DNA of 64,000 nt. Source: Vibrio sp. STUT-A11 (GTDB lineage: Bacteria > Pseudomonadota > Gammaproteobacteria > Enterobacterales > Vibrionaceae). The notes beneath the pieces were generated by a model, which had not been told where the DNA came from, did no database searches, and saw only the letters and a list, made by a program, of their open reading frames with translations. Position 1 is the stretch's first letter. Every line of letters begins with the position of its first letter. The DNA lies in the NCBI RefSeq assembly GCF_026000435.1, contig NZ_AP026764.1, positions 1,612,001 to 1,676,000 on the forward strand. The letters run 5' to 3'. Positions 1-8,726 of the stretch are shown in pieces. The translations under genes were made by a program, and so were the position numbers.

Positions 1-1
1 A

Positions 2-262
2 GGGGTAGATTCTAAAGGTAAAATAACCACATATGCCAACTGTTATCAAGGAGCTGGGTGCAATGTGTTACTAACCTCAGCAGAACTTCCCATTAAAGAA
101 TTTCATATTGAGACTCTGCATGATGTCACCTCTTTTATTACCACTCGCTACGAGAAAAATTCATTTTCCAGAGAGTTCATACCCCGTTATATTTCTCGGT
201 ACGATTGCACAAAGATTGAAGAAGACACTATGAATGTATGCATTCTTCATGTTGAACATTAA
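2..262 (+). CDS. C-terminal end of an unknown protein, cut by the left edge
   Basis: The frame is open from the first bases and stops at 260-262, leaving about 86 C-terminal residues. The visible part is rich in Thr, Ile, His and Cys and shows no signal peptide, membrane segment or motif I recognise. The first internal ATG-like start (65) is probably only an artefact of the cut edge, because the same frame continues upstream without a stop. It lies just before the group II intron, whose insertion point is 54 bases after its stop, so the gene itself is not interrupted. Function unknown. Confidence 0.5.
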   Translation, partial: GVDSKGKITTYANCYQGAGCNVLLTSAELPIKEFHIETLHDVTSFITTRYEKNSFSREFIPRYISRYDCTKIEEDTMNVCILHVEH

Positions 263-892
263 TTTATCTAATATACGTAAAATATTGCGAGTAACAGCTC
301 TAACAAGCCTTGGGGCGTGCGACATGAAGTCGTATGCAGCGCTGTCCATCGCGTAAAGAATGGACCATCTGTATCACCAGGTGAGCCTAGGAGCCTGAAT
401 AAAGTAGCGGCTTTGACAATGTAACAAAGACGAGAATCTATCTTGTCGGGAGCTAAATCGTGAGAGAACGCTCCTCCTGATAACCACATAAATCGGGTGA
501 GTGCTAGGCAGGTAGTATGGTGAACACACGTGAATCCGCATAAGGTGCGTTATCCTTGCAAACAGCGGAAGTGGTTTTTACGCTGTAGCCAAAAGGCACT
601 AAGAGTAGGAAAGAGATTGCCCCATGTTCTTTCGTGATCAGTACGCTCTTCGCACCATAGCGGGCACCTAACCTACCATTGCGTTGTATACGGAACATGG
701 TAAGCCTGTATCACTCCCTATGGGAAAGCCTATGTGGCCGATAGTGATGCAGGTAGAGGATGTTGGAAAAAGCGAAAGTTGCATTGTAATGATGCAGATA
801 CAGACCTATGTCTGATCACGAAAGTGAGCCTACTTCCAACTGGTCTCTCGTTGCGAGAGAGTTTGAAGAACTTTATTAAAGAAGAAAAGCAA

Positions 893-2365
893 ATGATGAT
901 TTCAAACGAGATTAGTGCATCTTCTGATAGTGCTCAATGGCAATCCATAAACTGGAAAACTGTGGAAGCGCGTGTATTAAAGCTTCAGATGCGTATTGCA
1001 AAGGCAACAAGAGAAGGTAAACACAGCAAAGCGAAAGCGTTGCAATGGATACTGACTCACTCGCGTTCGGCAAAACTTCTTGCTGTTAAGCGAGTATCAC
1101 AAAACAAAGGCAGTAAAACGCCTGGAATAGACGGCGTCATCTGGAACACAGATACGCGCCGTATGAAAGCTGTCAATCAATTGAGCAGAAAAGCTTATCA
1201 AGCCAAACCGCTCAAGCGTATCTACATCCCCAAGAAAAACGGCAAACTCAGACCACTGGGTATCCCGTGCATGGTCGATAGAGCGCAGCAAGCGCTTCAT
1301 CTCCTTGCACTCGAGCCAGTATCAGAAACACTTGCCGACCCTAACAGCTATGGATTCAGACCAAACCGCAGCACTGCCGATGCAATCGCACAGTGCTTCA
1401 AGTGTCTGGCACTAAAGAAGTCAGCTCAGTGGGTACTTGAGGGAGATATCAAAGCCTGTTTCGACAAGATCGGGCATCAATGGCTTATGAATAACATTGC
1501 CGTAGATAAACGTATGTTAGAACAATGGCTAAAATCTGGCTTTATGGACAAAGGGTTGTTTTATCGCACTGACGAGGGGACACCTCAAGGCGGGGTCATA
1601 TCCCCAACCTTGATGCTGGTGACTCTTGCAGGGCTTGAGCAGCAAATAAAGTCTGCCGCACTCAAAAAGGGTGCAAGAGCCAACTTTATTGGATACGCCG
1701 ACGATTTCGTCGTCACCTGTGCTTCAAAGGAAGTGCTGGAGAACGATATCAAACCGTTGATTGCCGAGTTCTTAGCAGAAAGAGGCTTAACACTATCCGA
1801 AGAGAAAACGCATATTACCCACATCAACGAAGGCTTTGATTTCCTAGGTTTCAATCATAGGAAGTACAAAGGGAAATTGCTCATTAAACCGAGTAAACCC
1901 AATACGTTAATGTTCTTAAGTAATCTGCGTGAACTCATCAAAAAGCACGTTACCCTACCTGTGAATGATCTTATCAAACTGATAAATCCAAAACTCAGGG
2001 GATGGTCGAATTACTATCGACACTGCGTGGCTAAACAGGTATTCGGATACGTAGGTCACAAGCTATTCCATACATTATGGCACTGGGCTAAAAGACGTCA
2101 TCCAACAAAGTCTAAAACTTGGATCGCCTTAAAATACTTCATCAACCGAAAAGGCCAGTGGCAGTTTCACGGTTGGCAGAAGATTATGGATATGGATTGC
2201 CAATTCAATCTCTTCCAAATAGCCAAAGTGCCTATAGAGAGACACGTGAAAATCCGAAGTGCGGCAACACCATTTGACCCTCAATACCGAGATTACTTGG
2301 CAAAGAGAAAGTCCAAAAGGCAAGCTCGCAACTCTTGGCACGTTCCTGCTCTAACTGCTTTATAA
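893..2365 (+). CDS. ltrA: Group II intron reverse transcriptase/maturase
   Basis: Intron-encoded protein of 490 residues that helps the RNA fold and splice and copies it into DNA at new sites. The polymerase motif YADD is at residues 268-271 and the TPQGG motif lies upstream of it. The maturase (X) domain contains LRGWSNYYRH. The protein ends soon after an FDPQYRDYL stretch. No CxxC pairs of an HNH endonuclease follow, so it probably lacks the En domain. The frame is open from 734, but I prefer the ATG at 893: it starts with the MMISNEISAS-type N-terminus usual in close relatives, while the upstream codons overlap ribozyme sequence. The ATG at 896 is equally possible. Confidence 0.9.
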   Translation: MMISNEISASSDSAQWQSINWKTVEARVLKLQMRIAKATREGKHSKAKALQWILTHSRSAKLLAVKRVSQNKGSKTPGIDGVIWNTDTRRMKAVNQLSRKAYQAKPLKRIYIPKKNGKLRPLGIPCMVDRAQQALHLLALEPVSETLADPNSYGFRPNRSTADAIAQCFKCLALKKSAQWVLEGDIKACFDKIGHQWLMNNIAVDKRMLEQWLKSGFMDKGLFYRTDEGTPQGGVISPTLMLVTLAGLEQQIKSAALKKGARANFIGYADDFVVTCASKEVLENDIKPLIAEFLAERGLTLSEEKTHITHINEGFDFLGFNHRKYKGKLLIKPSKPNTLMFLSNLRELIKKHVTLPVNDLIKLINPKLRGWSNYYRHCVAKQVFGYVGHKLFHTLWHWAKRRHPTKSKTWIALKYFINRKGQWQFHGWQKIMDMDCQFNLFQIAKVPIERHVKIRSAATPFDPQYRDYLAKRKSKRQARNSWHVPALTAL

Positions 2366-2401
2366 GTTGCTGGGTATCATACGATGCCTTTGTGGAGGCT
2401 T

Positions 2402-2476
2402 GAGCCGTATGCAGTGAAAGTTGCACGTACGGTTCTTAGGGAGACGGCACTTGGTAACAAGTGTCGTCCACCCGAC
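2402..2476 (+). ncRNA. Group II intron domains V and VI
   Basis: Bases 2402-2435 form the 34-nt domain V hairpin, beginning GAGCCGTATG and ending GTACGGTTC, with the catalytic AGC-type triad region at its base. Domain VI follows: GGG, an 11-bp stem (GACGGCACTTG with CAAGTGTCGTC, one G-U pair) closed by a GTAA tetraloop, an unpaired CA, and CCC. The unpaired A at 2470 is 7 bases before the 3' splice site counted inclusively, as expected for the branch-point adenosine. Confidence 0.9.
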
Positions 2477-2489
2477 AAAAACGTTTTAT

Positions 2490-2524
2490 AAATGGCAGCG
2501 TACCGATGTGATCGCTGCCATTTT
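2490..2524 (+). terminator. Rho-independent terminator after the intron
   Basis: Inverted repeat AATGGCAGCG (2491-2500) and CGCTGCCATT (2513-2522) with a 12-base loop, followed by a short T run. It lies 14 bases after the intron end, so it is probably the original terminator of the left-edge gene, now separated from it by the intron. Confidence 0.75.
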
Positions 2525-2608
2525 AGTATGAGACTTTACTACTCTCCCACAATAAAAATAAAATATTTAGTTTTGGGGTAATAAGTTCAACTCACGTTTA
2601 CGTTAACT

Positions 2609-2620
2609 GAACTATAGTTC
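2609..2620. promoter_or_regulatory. Perfect 12-bp palindrome upstream of the ETF-QO gene
   Basis: GAACTATAGTTC, centred about 55 bases before the start codon at 2669, in an AT-rich stretch that could hold the promoter. It may be an operator. I do not recognise the cognate regulator, and a palindrome this short could arise by chance. Confidence 0.25.
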
Positions 2621-2668
2621 TATATATGACAATAAGATAGGTGAACAAAAGACAAAGGAAGCAGAGAA

Positions 2669-4330
2669 ATGGAACGAGAAATTATGGAGTTTGACGTCGT
2701 GATCGTCGGTGCTGGTCCCGCAGGCTTAAGTGCCGCTTGTCGATTGGCTCAGCTCAATCAACAGCGCCAGGACGAGCCACTATCCATCTGCGTGGTGGAG
2801 AAAGGTTCCGAAGTCGGTGCACATATTCTCTCTGGAGCCGTATTTGAGACTCGCGCCTTAGAAGAGCTGTTTCCGGAGTGGCAAACCATGGGCGCTCCCC
2901 TATCCAGCTCCGTGACAAACGATTCTTTTCTCTATCTGACAACCTCACTTAACCATGTCCAGGTTCCTCACGCACTCACTCCAAACCCAATGCATAACGA
3001 TGAAAGCAACTACGTCATCAGCCTTGCTAACCTGTGCCGTTGGCTGGAAAAACAGGCTGAAGAGCTTGGGGTTGAGATTTTTCCGGGTTTTCCAGCAGCG
3101 AGCATTAACTATGATCAATCCGGCGCGGTCACTGGGATCACCACGGGTGACATGGGGCTGGATAAAAACGGGCACAAAAAACCGAATTTCGAAGCGGGTA
3201 TCGAGCTGAAAGCAAAATACACGGTATTTTCTGAAGGGTGCCGTGGCCACTTAGGTAAAGAGCTTATCCGTCGATTCGATTTGGATGCAGGTAAACAACC
3301 ACAACATTACGCGTTAGGTATAAAGGAAATTTGGCAATCGCCAGATAATTCAGCGCAATTAGCCGGTAACGTGATCCACTCAGCGGGGTGGCCATTGAGC
3401 GAAACCGACACGACCGGGGGCGGGTTTCTGTATCATATGGATGATAATCAACTCGCCGTTGGTCTGATCATAGATCTTAATTACGATAACCCCTATTTAA
3501 GCCCCTTTGATGAGTTCCAGCGCTTTAAACACCACCCAGCCATCAAGAAGCACCTCCAAAATGCACAGCGTGTTGCCTATGGGGCCAGAGCCATCGCCAA
3601 AGGCGGGTTTTCTTCACTGCCTAAACAACAATTTCCCGGTGGACTTTTAATTGGTTGTGATGCGGGGACGCTAAACGTGGCCAAAATCAAGGGCAGTCAC
3701 ACCGCGATGAAATCTGGTTTATTGGCTGCAGAAGCAATAAACGTGGCACTGCAAAACTCTACACCTGAACCTGATTATCAATCTCTCTTTAAAGCGTCCT
3801 GGTTATATGAAGAGCTGATAGAAACACGTAACTTTGGTGCAAATATCCATAGGTTTGGTAGCCTGTTAGGAGGCGCACTCTCTACCTTTGAGCACAATGT
3901 ATGGCGTCCACTGTTTAAAAAACCATTACCCTGGAAAGTTACCGATAATTCGCATGATGATGAACAAATCAAGCCAATCAGCGAATCTCATCCGATCGAA
4001 TACCCTAAACCGGATGGTGAAATAAGTTTCGATAAGCCCTCGTCAGTGTTTCTGTCAGGCACGCAACATGAAGAAAATCAGCCGTGCCATCTCGTACTGA
4101 CATTTCCACATATACCAATCGATGTGAATCTTGCCCTATTCGGTGAGCCCAGCCAACGTTACTGCCCTGCCGGAGTCTATGAAGTGATTGAAGTGGAAGG
4201 AAAGCCAACATTCCAGATAAATGCATCAAACTGCGTGCATTGTAAAACCTGCGATATTAAAGATCCTTCGCAAAACATTACCTGGAAAACACCAGAAGGC
4301 GGTGGCGGCCCGAGCTATCAGAATATGTAA
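2669..4330 (+). CDS. Electron transfer flavoprotein:ubiquinone oxidoreductase (ETF-QO)
   Basis: Membrane-associated flavoprotein of 553 residues that passes electrons from reduced electron-transfer flavoprotein to ubiquinone, linking acyl-CoA and amino-acid dehydrogenases to respiration. The N-terminal FAD-binding fold shows VVIVGAGPAGLSAA (about residues 10-23), followed by the HILSGAVFE segment typical of ETF-QO. The C-terminal ferredoxin-like domain has the four cluster cysteines in YCPAGVYEV and NCVHCKTCDI, and the protein ends in the family's GGGGPSYQNM. Full length for the family. The start is preceded by AAGGAAG at good spacing; the Met at codon 6 is an alternative. No etfAB genes lie next to it. 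The following gene (90 bases on) handles fatty acids, which suits a role near acyl oxidation, but co-transcription is only inferred. Confidence 0.93.
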   Translation: MEREIMEFDVVIVGAGPAGLSAACRLAQLNQQRQDEPLSICVVEKGSEVGAHILSGAVFETRALEELFPEWQTMGAPLSSSVTNDSFLYLTTSLNHVQVPHALTPNPMHNDESNYVISLANLCRWLEKQAEELGVEIFPGFPAASINYDQSGAVTGITTGDMGLDKNGHKKPNFEAGIELKAKYTVFSEGCRGHLGKELIRRFDLDAGKQPQHYALGIKEIWQSPDNSAQLAGNVIHSAGWPLSETDTTGGGFLYHMDDNQLAVGLIIDLNYDNPYLSPFDEFQRFKHHPAIKKHLQNAQRVAYGARAIAKGGFSSLPKQQFPGGLLIGCDAGTLNVAKIKGSHTAMKSGLLAAEAINVALQNSTPEPDYQSLFKASWLYEELIETRNFGANIHRFGSLLGGALSTFEHNVWRPLFKKPLPWKVTDNSHDDEQIKPISESHPIEYPKPDGEISFDKPSSVFLSGTQHEENQPCHLVLTFPHIPIDVNLALFGEPSQRYCPAGVYEVIEVEGKPTFQINASNCVHCKTCDIKDPSQNITWKTPEGGGGPSYQNM

Positions 4331-4420
4331 CCTCATGTACTTAGTGGTCTACGCTTTAAACACGGAAAAGTTTTAACAGAGTAAACAAGCAGCACTCTTC
4401 TTCTATCAGGAAGCTTCAGC

Positions 4421-7249
4421 ATGTCTGACAATAATGACAGTACAGGTAGAGATTCTGAGAATATCGCACAAGCTGTTTTAGAGATCGTTCGAGGTCTTAC
4501 ACTTGAATTGGACCCCGAAGGCGGGTCGTCGGTTTCTGTACACTTAAAAAGTGACCTTGACCGAGATCTTTGTTTAGATAGCCTGACACGTGCCGAGCTG
4601 CTCACACGTATAGAAAGTCACTTTAACGTTTCCCTTCCAGATCACGCACTCGCTAACATCGTCACACCAGAGGATATAATAAGCGCTGTACTAAAGGCAG
4701 CACCATCGAGTAAAGTAAGCCTATTGAATGAGTCTGGTAACGAGATCAAACTCGATTCAGTTAATCAATTACCAACCGAGGTTGACACATTACAAGCGCT
4801 GCTCGATTGGCATGTGGCGCTTCATCCAGAACGGCCCCATCTCTATGTGTACCAGAACGCTGATGAAGTTGCGGAAGTCAGCTACCGCAAACTAAAACAA
4901 CAAGCACTTAAGATCTCGGCAGGGCTGATAGAGGCAGGAGTCGAAGCGGGCGATTGTGTGGCAATTATGCTGCCGACCTGTACAGACTACTTCTATAGTT
5001 TTTTTGGCATATTGTACGCCAGAGCCGTGCCAGTGCCCATTTACCCACCTGCCAGAATCGAACATGTGGAAGATCACTTAAATCGCCATGCCAGTATCCT
5101 CAACAACGCGCAAGCCAAACTGTTAATTACGGTCAAAGAAGCGAAGCCCGTCGCTCATTTACTTAAGTTACAAGTGCCTTCTATCGACGCGATCGTCACG
5201 GCAGAAGATTTGGAGAAAGACACCACCTTCCCCGATATAGGCAATGCAGCAGCGAGTGATATTGCCTTTCTTCAGTATACGTCCGGCAGCACTGGCGTAC
5301 CCAAAGGTGTCACCCTGACTCATTCGAACTTACTCGCAAACATCCGAGCCATGGGTAAAGTTATTGGTGCGAGGTCTGATGACGTATTTGTCAGTTGGCT
5401 GCCTGTCTATCACGATATGGGACTCATCGGAGCATGGCTTGGTAGTCTTTACCATGCAATACCGTTAGTGATCATGTCCCCACTGCTCTTTTTGACCAAG
5501 CCTCAGCGGTGGTTGTGGGCGATTCATCGTCATAAAGGCACCCTTTCTCCCGCACCTAATTTTGCTTATGAGCTTTGTGTTGCCCGAGTGAAGGAAAGTG
5601 ATCTCGAAGGGCTAGACTTAAGCAGTTGGAGACTGTCATGGAATGGTGCTGAACCCGTTAGCCCACAATCGATCCAGAATTTCTCCGCAAAATACGCCAA
5701 GTATGGATTTAAACCAGAAACCATGTCACCGGTGTATGGGTTGGCTGAATCCTCAGTTGGGTTGACTTTTCCTGTCTCCGTCAGAGAGCCACGTATTGAA
5801 TACTTCCAAAGAGAGGCGTTAAGCCAGTTTGGTCGTGCTGTACTTGCCCAAAAAGACGATCACGATACCATTCCGTTTATTGGATTGGGCTATCCGCTTC
5901 CTGAACATCAAATCCGCATCGTTGATGACCTGGGTAAAGAGTTACCGGATGGAGAAGAAGGCGCACTTGAGTTTCAAGGCCCGTCCGCCACTCAAGGTTA
6001 CTATCGCAACCCTGAAAAAACTAAAGCACTTTACCATGATGATTGGCTGGTGACGGGCGATCGTGCGTTTACATTAGGGGGCGAACTTTTTATTACCGGA
6101 CGCAGCAAAGACATCATTATTAAAGCCGGACGAAATATCTATCCTCATGAGCTGGAACAAGCAGTGGGCAGCATTACTGGTATTCGCAAAGGTTGTGTGG
6201 CCGCGTTTGGTAGCCATGACGCTCATTCCGGTACGGAGAAACTGGTAGTGTTGGCAGAAAGTCGCGAAACCAGTAAAGACAAAATAAAACAACTAAAAAA
6301 GAAAATAAACAAACTCTCTCTAAAACTGCTTGGTAACCCCGTAGACGATGTCATTATCGGCCCTCCCCACTCTATTCCTAAAACCTCCAGCGGAAAAATT
6401 CGCCGCAGTGCGTGTAAAGAACTGCATGAGCATGGTTCTTTTGCTAAGCAGCACCGTGCTTTGTGGCTGCAAACCATCCATCTAGCCGTTGCTGGCATCA
6501 GGCCTCAGCTTCTAAAATACATACGAACAATCTTAGACGTTGGTTACGCAGCCTATTCGTGGCTCGTACTGGCAATACTCGCGCCTATCGTCTGGTTATT
6601 TGTTGCTGTTTTACCCAACAAAGCCATGTGCTGGAAAATCACTGAGTTTGGTGCCAAGGCACTGATTAAACTCACAGGAACAAAATGCATAATAGACGGA
6701 AAGGCAAACTTACCTGCAGCGAATGACCCATGCATTTTGGTCGCGAATCATAGCAGTTATCTCGATGGGCTGGTGATTGTCGCCGCCACAGAATTACCAT
6801 GCCGATTTGTGGCAAAGAGTGAGTTACTCAATAATCCGTTTACCCGAATTTTCTTAAGTAAACTCGGCACAGAGTTTGTAGAACGTTTCGATGTAGAAAA
6901 AAGTGTCGTGGATGCTAAAAGGCTGGCGTTTGAAGATCATGCTTGTCAGCCAATGGTTGTCTTTCCTGAAGGGACACTATATCGGATGTCGGGCCTTCAT
7001 CCGTTTCATATGGGCGCATTTGTTGCTGCTGCAAACTCACAGGTCCCAGTCATCCCAGTTACCTTGCGTGGCACTCGCTCTAAACTCAGAGGTAATTCTC
7101 TTTTTCCGCGCAGAGGCGACATCAGTGTGACCATTAGTGAGCCACTCTACCCGAACGGCAGTGACTGGAATGCGGCGCTTGAACTGCGCGACAAAGCCCG
7201 AGCAGAGATCCTCAGCCACTGCGGTGAGCCAGATATGGCGCGTAGTTAA
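4421..7249 (+). CDS. Acyl carrier protein - fatty acyl-AMP ligase - acylglycerophosphate acyltransferase fusion
   Basis: Three enzymes in one 942-residue chain. Residues about 15-95 are an acyl carrier protein with the phosphopantetheine site DSL (Ser54). Residues about 125-690 are an AMP-forming ligase with the P-loop YTSGSTGVPKG (about 286-296) and a C-terminal catalytic lysine in TSSGKIRR; the overall look is fatty acyl-AMP ligase. A hydrophobic segment (about 709-733) follows. Then comes a PlsC acyltransferase with NHSSYLD (H(X)4D, about 775) and FPEGT (about 847). A likely reaction path is activation of a free fatty acid, loading on the built-in carrier, and transfer to a lysophospholipid at the inner membrane. 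E. coli Aas joins the last two activities in the opposite order and without the ACP. The start follows AGGAAG. Its last 4 bases overlap the end of the convergent DeoR gene. Confidence 0.85.
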   Translation: MSDNNDSTGRDSENIAQAVLEIVRGLTLELDPEGGSSVSVHLKSDLDRDLCLDSLTRAELLTRIESHFNVSLPDHALANIVTPEDIISAVLKAAPSSKVSLLNESGNEIKLDSVNQLPTEVDTLQALLDWHVALHPERPHLYVYQNADEVAEVSYRKLKQQALKISAGLIEAGVEAGDCVAIMLPTCTDYFYSFFGILYARAVPVPIYPPARIEHVEDHLNRHASILNNAQAKLLITVKEAKPVAHLLKLQVPSIDAIVTAEDLEKDTTFPDIGNAAASDIAFLQYTSGSTGVPKGVTLTHSNLLANIRAMGKVIGARSDDVFVSWLPVYHDMGLIGAWLGSLYHAIPLVIMSPLLFLTKPQRWLWAIHRHKGTLSPAPNFAYELCVARVKESDLEGLDLSSWRLSWNGAEPVSPQSIQNFSAKYAKYGFKPETMSPVYGLAESSVGLTFPVSVREPRIEYFQREALSQFGRAVLAQKDDHDTIPFIGLGYPLPEHQIRIVDDLGKELPDGEEGALEFQGPSATQGYYRNPEKTKALYHDDWLVTGDRAFTLGGELFITGRSKDIIIKAGRNIYPHELEQAVGSITGIRKGCVAAFGSHDAHSGTEKLVVLAESRETSKDKIKQLKKKINKLSLKLLGNPVDDVIIGPPHSIPKTSSGKIRRSACKELHEHGSFAKQHRALWLQTIHLAVAGIRPQLLKYIRTILDVGYAAYSWLVLAILAPIVWLFVAVLPNKAMCWKITEFGAKALIKLTGTKCIIDGKANLPAANDPCILVANHSSYLDGLVIVAATELPCRFVAKSELLNNPFTRIFLSKLGTEFVERFDVEKSVVDAKRLAFEDHACQPMVVFPEGTLYRMSGLHPFHMGAFVAAANSQVPVIPVTLRGTRSKLRGNSLFPRRGDISVTISEPLYPNGSDWNAALELRDKARAEILSHCGEPDMARS

Positions 7250-7986
7250 CCAAAGTAGACAGTAATGCCATTGTCTTTGAGGTAATTAATCGCGTCTTTC
7301 GGCGCAGAGTTATCAGTCAGGACAATCGAGATTTGCTCAACTCGCCCTATCGTTGAGGGGAAAATCTGCCCAAATTTACTTGAGTCAGTCAGCACAATAT
7401 TTCGGCGCTTTTTATCCAAGATGGTGGTTGCAATCTCAGCACGCATCATATCGCGACTGGTGAAACCTGTGTCTGGCTGGAATCCATCGATACCTAAAAA
7501 CGCGGTACTAAAATGGATATTTTCAATGCATAGCTTGGTTAGAGGCCCAACTAAGCTCTCACCTTGATGCTGATAAACACCACCAAGCAAAATGATATTG
7601 GCGGACGTATTACGTATGAGGTGAGCAATATAGGCAGAAGGCGTAATGATGGTAACGTCACCTCGCTCCGCTAATGTTCTTGCCAGCAGCGCATTCGCAC
7701 TCCCACCTTCAATTAGCACCGTCTCATTGGCAGCCACTAAATCTGCGGCTTTCTTCGCCAGTGCTTGTTTTATATCGAAACGTACTTCCAAGCGGTTATC
7801 GATATCATCACTTTGCAGAGCCATTGCTGCGCCGTGCACCCGCTTTAAGTACCCTTCTTTTTCGAGGAAATTGAGATCTTGTCGGATTGTCACCCCAGAA
7901 ACGCCAATGACGTCCGATAACTCAGTAACCTGAACTCGCTTTCGGTCATTAACGAGTTGTAGGATTTCATTTTGTCTAGGGTTCAC
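7246..7986 (-). CDS. DeoR-family transcriptional regulator, YciT-like
   Basis: 246-residue repressor-type protein. The N-terminal DeoR winged helix (residues about 1-57) includes RVQVTELSDVIGVSGVTIRQ. The rest is the DeoR sensor domain of ribose-phosphate-isomerase fold that binds a phosphorylated sugar, with VLIEGGSANALLART and TDSSKFG segments. The sequence resembles E. coli YciT throughout. It is convergent with the acyltransferase fusion, overlapping it by 4 bases, and lies downstream of the MarR gene on the same strand. Target genes are not evident from the neighbourhood. Confidence 0.85.
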   Translation of the reverse strand: MNPRQNEILQLVNDRKRVQVTELSDVIGVSGVTIRQDLNFLEKEGYLKRVHGAAMALQSDDIDNRLEVRFDIKQALAKKAADLVAANETVLIEGGSANALLARTLAERGDVTIITPSAYIAHLIRNTSANIILLGGVYQHQGESLVGPLTKLCIENIHFSTAFLGIDGFQPDTGFTSRDMMRAEIATTILDKKRRNIVLTDSSKFGQIFPSTIGRVEQISIVLTDNSAPKDAINYLKDNGITVYFG

Positions 7987-8119
7987 AGTTATCTCCGTTG
8001 CGTTGCGACTTTCATATATTAACGCACATAAGTTTCATTTGAAATATTTCTATCCTCTCGCTTTCATTTAATAAAAGGCGTTTTTAAATATTAAACTACG
8101 CCAGTGTCGGTTCAGATGA

Positions 8120-8599
8120 TTATAAGCTGGCGACTAGTACTTTTTTTAACAACATGGCCAACTGACTCTTCTCATCACCTTCGAGCATATTCAACATGGT
8201 GTTCATATTCTCAACGTGCGCCTCTAGGGCAGCATCAAGAACGTGCTGTCCTTGCTCAGACAAGCGTACTTTACAACTACGACGATCTTTTTCGCTGGCA
8301 ATACGCTCTATCAGGCCACGCTGAACCAGTTTTTCAATTCGGGTACTCATCGCGCCGGATGACAGCATCAGAGTTTGATACAACTCTGTCGGTGTTAACG
8401 GTTTTTGGCTGCGTCTTAGCGTTGCTAAAATATCGAACTCAATACTGCTCAATTGATGGTCTTCAAACACGGTCTCAAGCTGTTTTTGCCAACTCTGGTT
8501 TACTCGGCGCAAACGTCCTATGACACCCATCGAAGAACAGTCCAGATCTGGTCTGGCTTCGCCCCACTGACGAAGAATGTGGTCTACCGAATCCTGCAT
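8120..8599 (-). CDS. MarR-family transcriptional regulator
   Basis: About 159-residue winged-helix repressor. Central MarR fold: LSSIEFDILATLRRS, LTPTELYQTLMLSSGAMSTR (recognition region), and the wing with EKDRRSCKVRLSEQG. The frame is open to an ATG at 8659, but the ATG at 8599 is preceded by GAGGAAGGGA at proper spacing and begins MQDSVDHILRQW, whereas the extra upstream 20 codons run through the operator region. Divergent from an exporter/reductase operon with large inverted repeats between, so self-regulation and control of the exporter are likely (inference). Confidence 0.88.
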   Translation of the reverse strand: MQDSVDHILRQWGEARPDLDCSSMGVIGRLRRVNQSWQKQLETVFEDHQLSSIEFDILATLRRSQKPLTPTELYQTLMLSSGAMSTRIEKLVQRGLIERIASEKDRRSCKVRLSEQGQHVLDAALEAHVENMNTMLNMLEGDEKSQLAMLLKKVLVASL

Positions 8600-8617
8600 A
8601 AATCCCTTCCTCAAAAA

Positions 8618-8635
8618 TATCTTTTCAAAAAGATA
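8618..8635. promoter_or_regulatory. Second MarR-type operator (inner)
   Basis: TATCTTTT (8618-8625) and AAAAGATA (8628-8635) form an inverted repeat with 2 bases between the arms. The core is the same as in the larger repeat at 8665-8700. It lies 19 bases upstream of the MarR start, where binding would block transcription of the regulator. Confidence 0.6.
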
Positions 8636-8664
8636 CTTGATCAAAAGTGAAAGTTCCATTACTT

Positions 8665-8700
8665 TATAAAAAGTATCTTTTTAGAAAGATACTTTTTATA
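8665..8700. promoter_or_regulatory. MarR-type operator: 36-bp perfect inverted repeat
   Basis: Arms TATAAAAAGTATCTTT (8665-8680) and AAAGATACTTTTTATA (8685-8700) are perfectly complementary with a 4-base spacer. The repeat lies 26 bases before the exporter start codon, within the divergent promoter region. Its shape and position fit a repressor site for the adjacent MarR protein. Confidence 0.75.
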
Positions 8701-8726
8701 GAGCCACTATTATTCACAGGAATACT

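Larger units (their letters stand above)
317..2476 (+). mobile_element. Group II intron (about 2.16 kb) with reverse transcriptase
   Basis: The 5' end is a group II type GTGCG at 317-321. The 3' end is an AC at 2475-2476 that follows canonical domains V and VI. The exon-recognition pairings support these ends: flank bases 311-316 (TGGGGC, IBS1) are fully complementary to 619-624 (GCCCCA, EBS1), and 305-309 (AAGCC, IBS2) to 409-413 (GGCTT, EBS2). The reverse transcriptase frame lies in the domain IV region. The element sits between the stop of the left-edge gene and a rho-independent terminator, so it does not break a protein-coding frame seen here. It appears complete and possibly active; the ribozyme fold of domains I-III was not modelled. 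Confidence 0.9.

Noticed and set aside
734..892. Upstream extension of the intron reverse transcriptase frame
   Set aside because: It overlaps ribozyme sequence; the ATG at 893 gives the usual N-terminus.
290..2500. Group IIC intron inserted in an integron attC site
   Set aside because: The exon pairing includes an IBS2-EBS2 contact, and no second attC half lies downstream of the intron.
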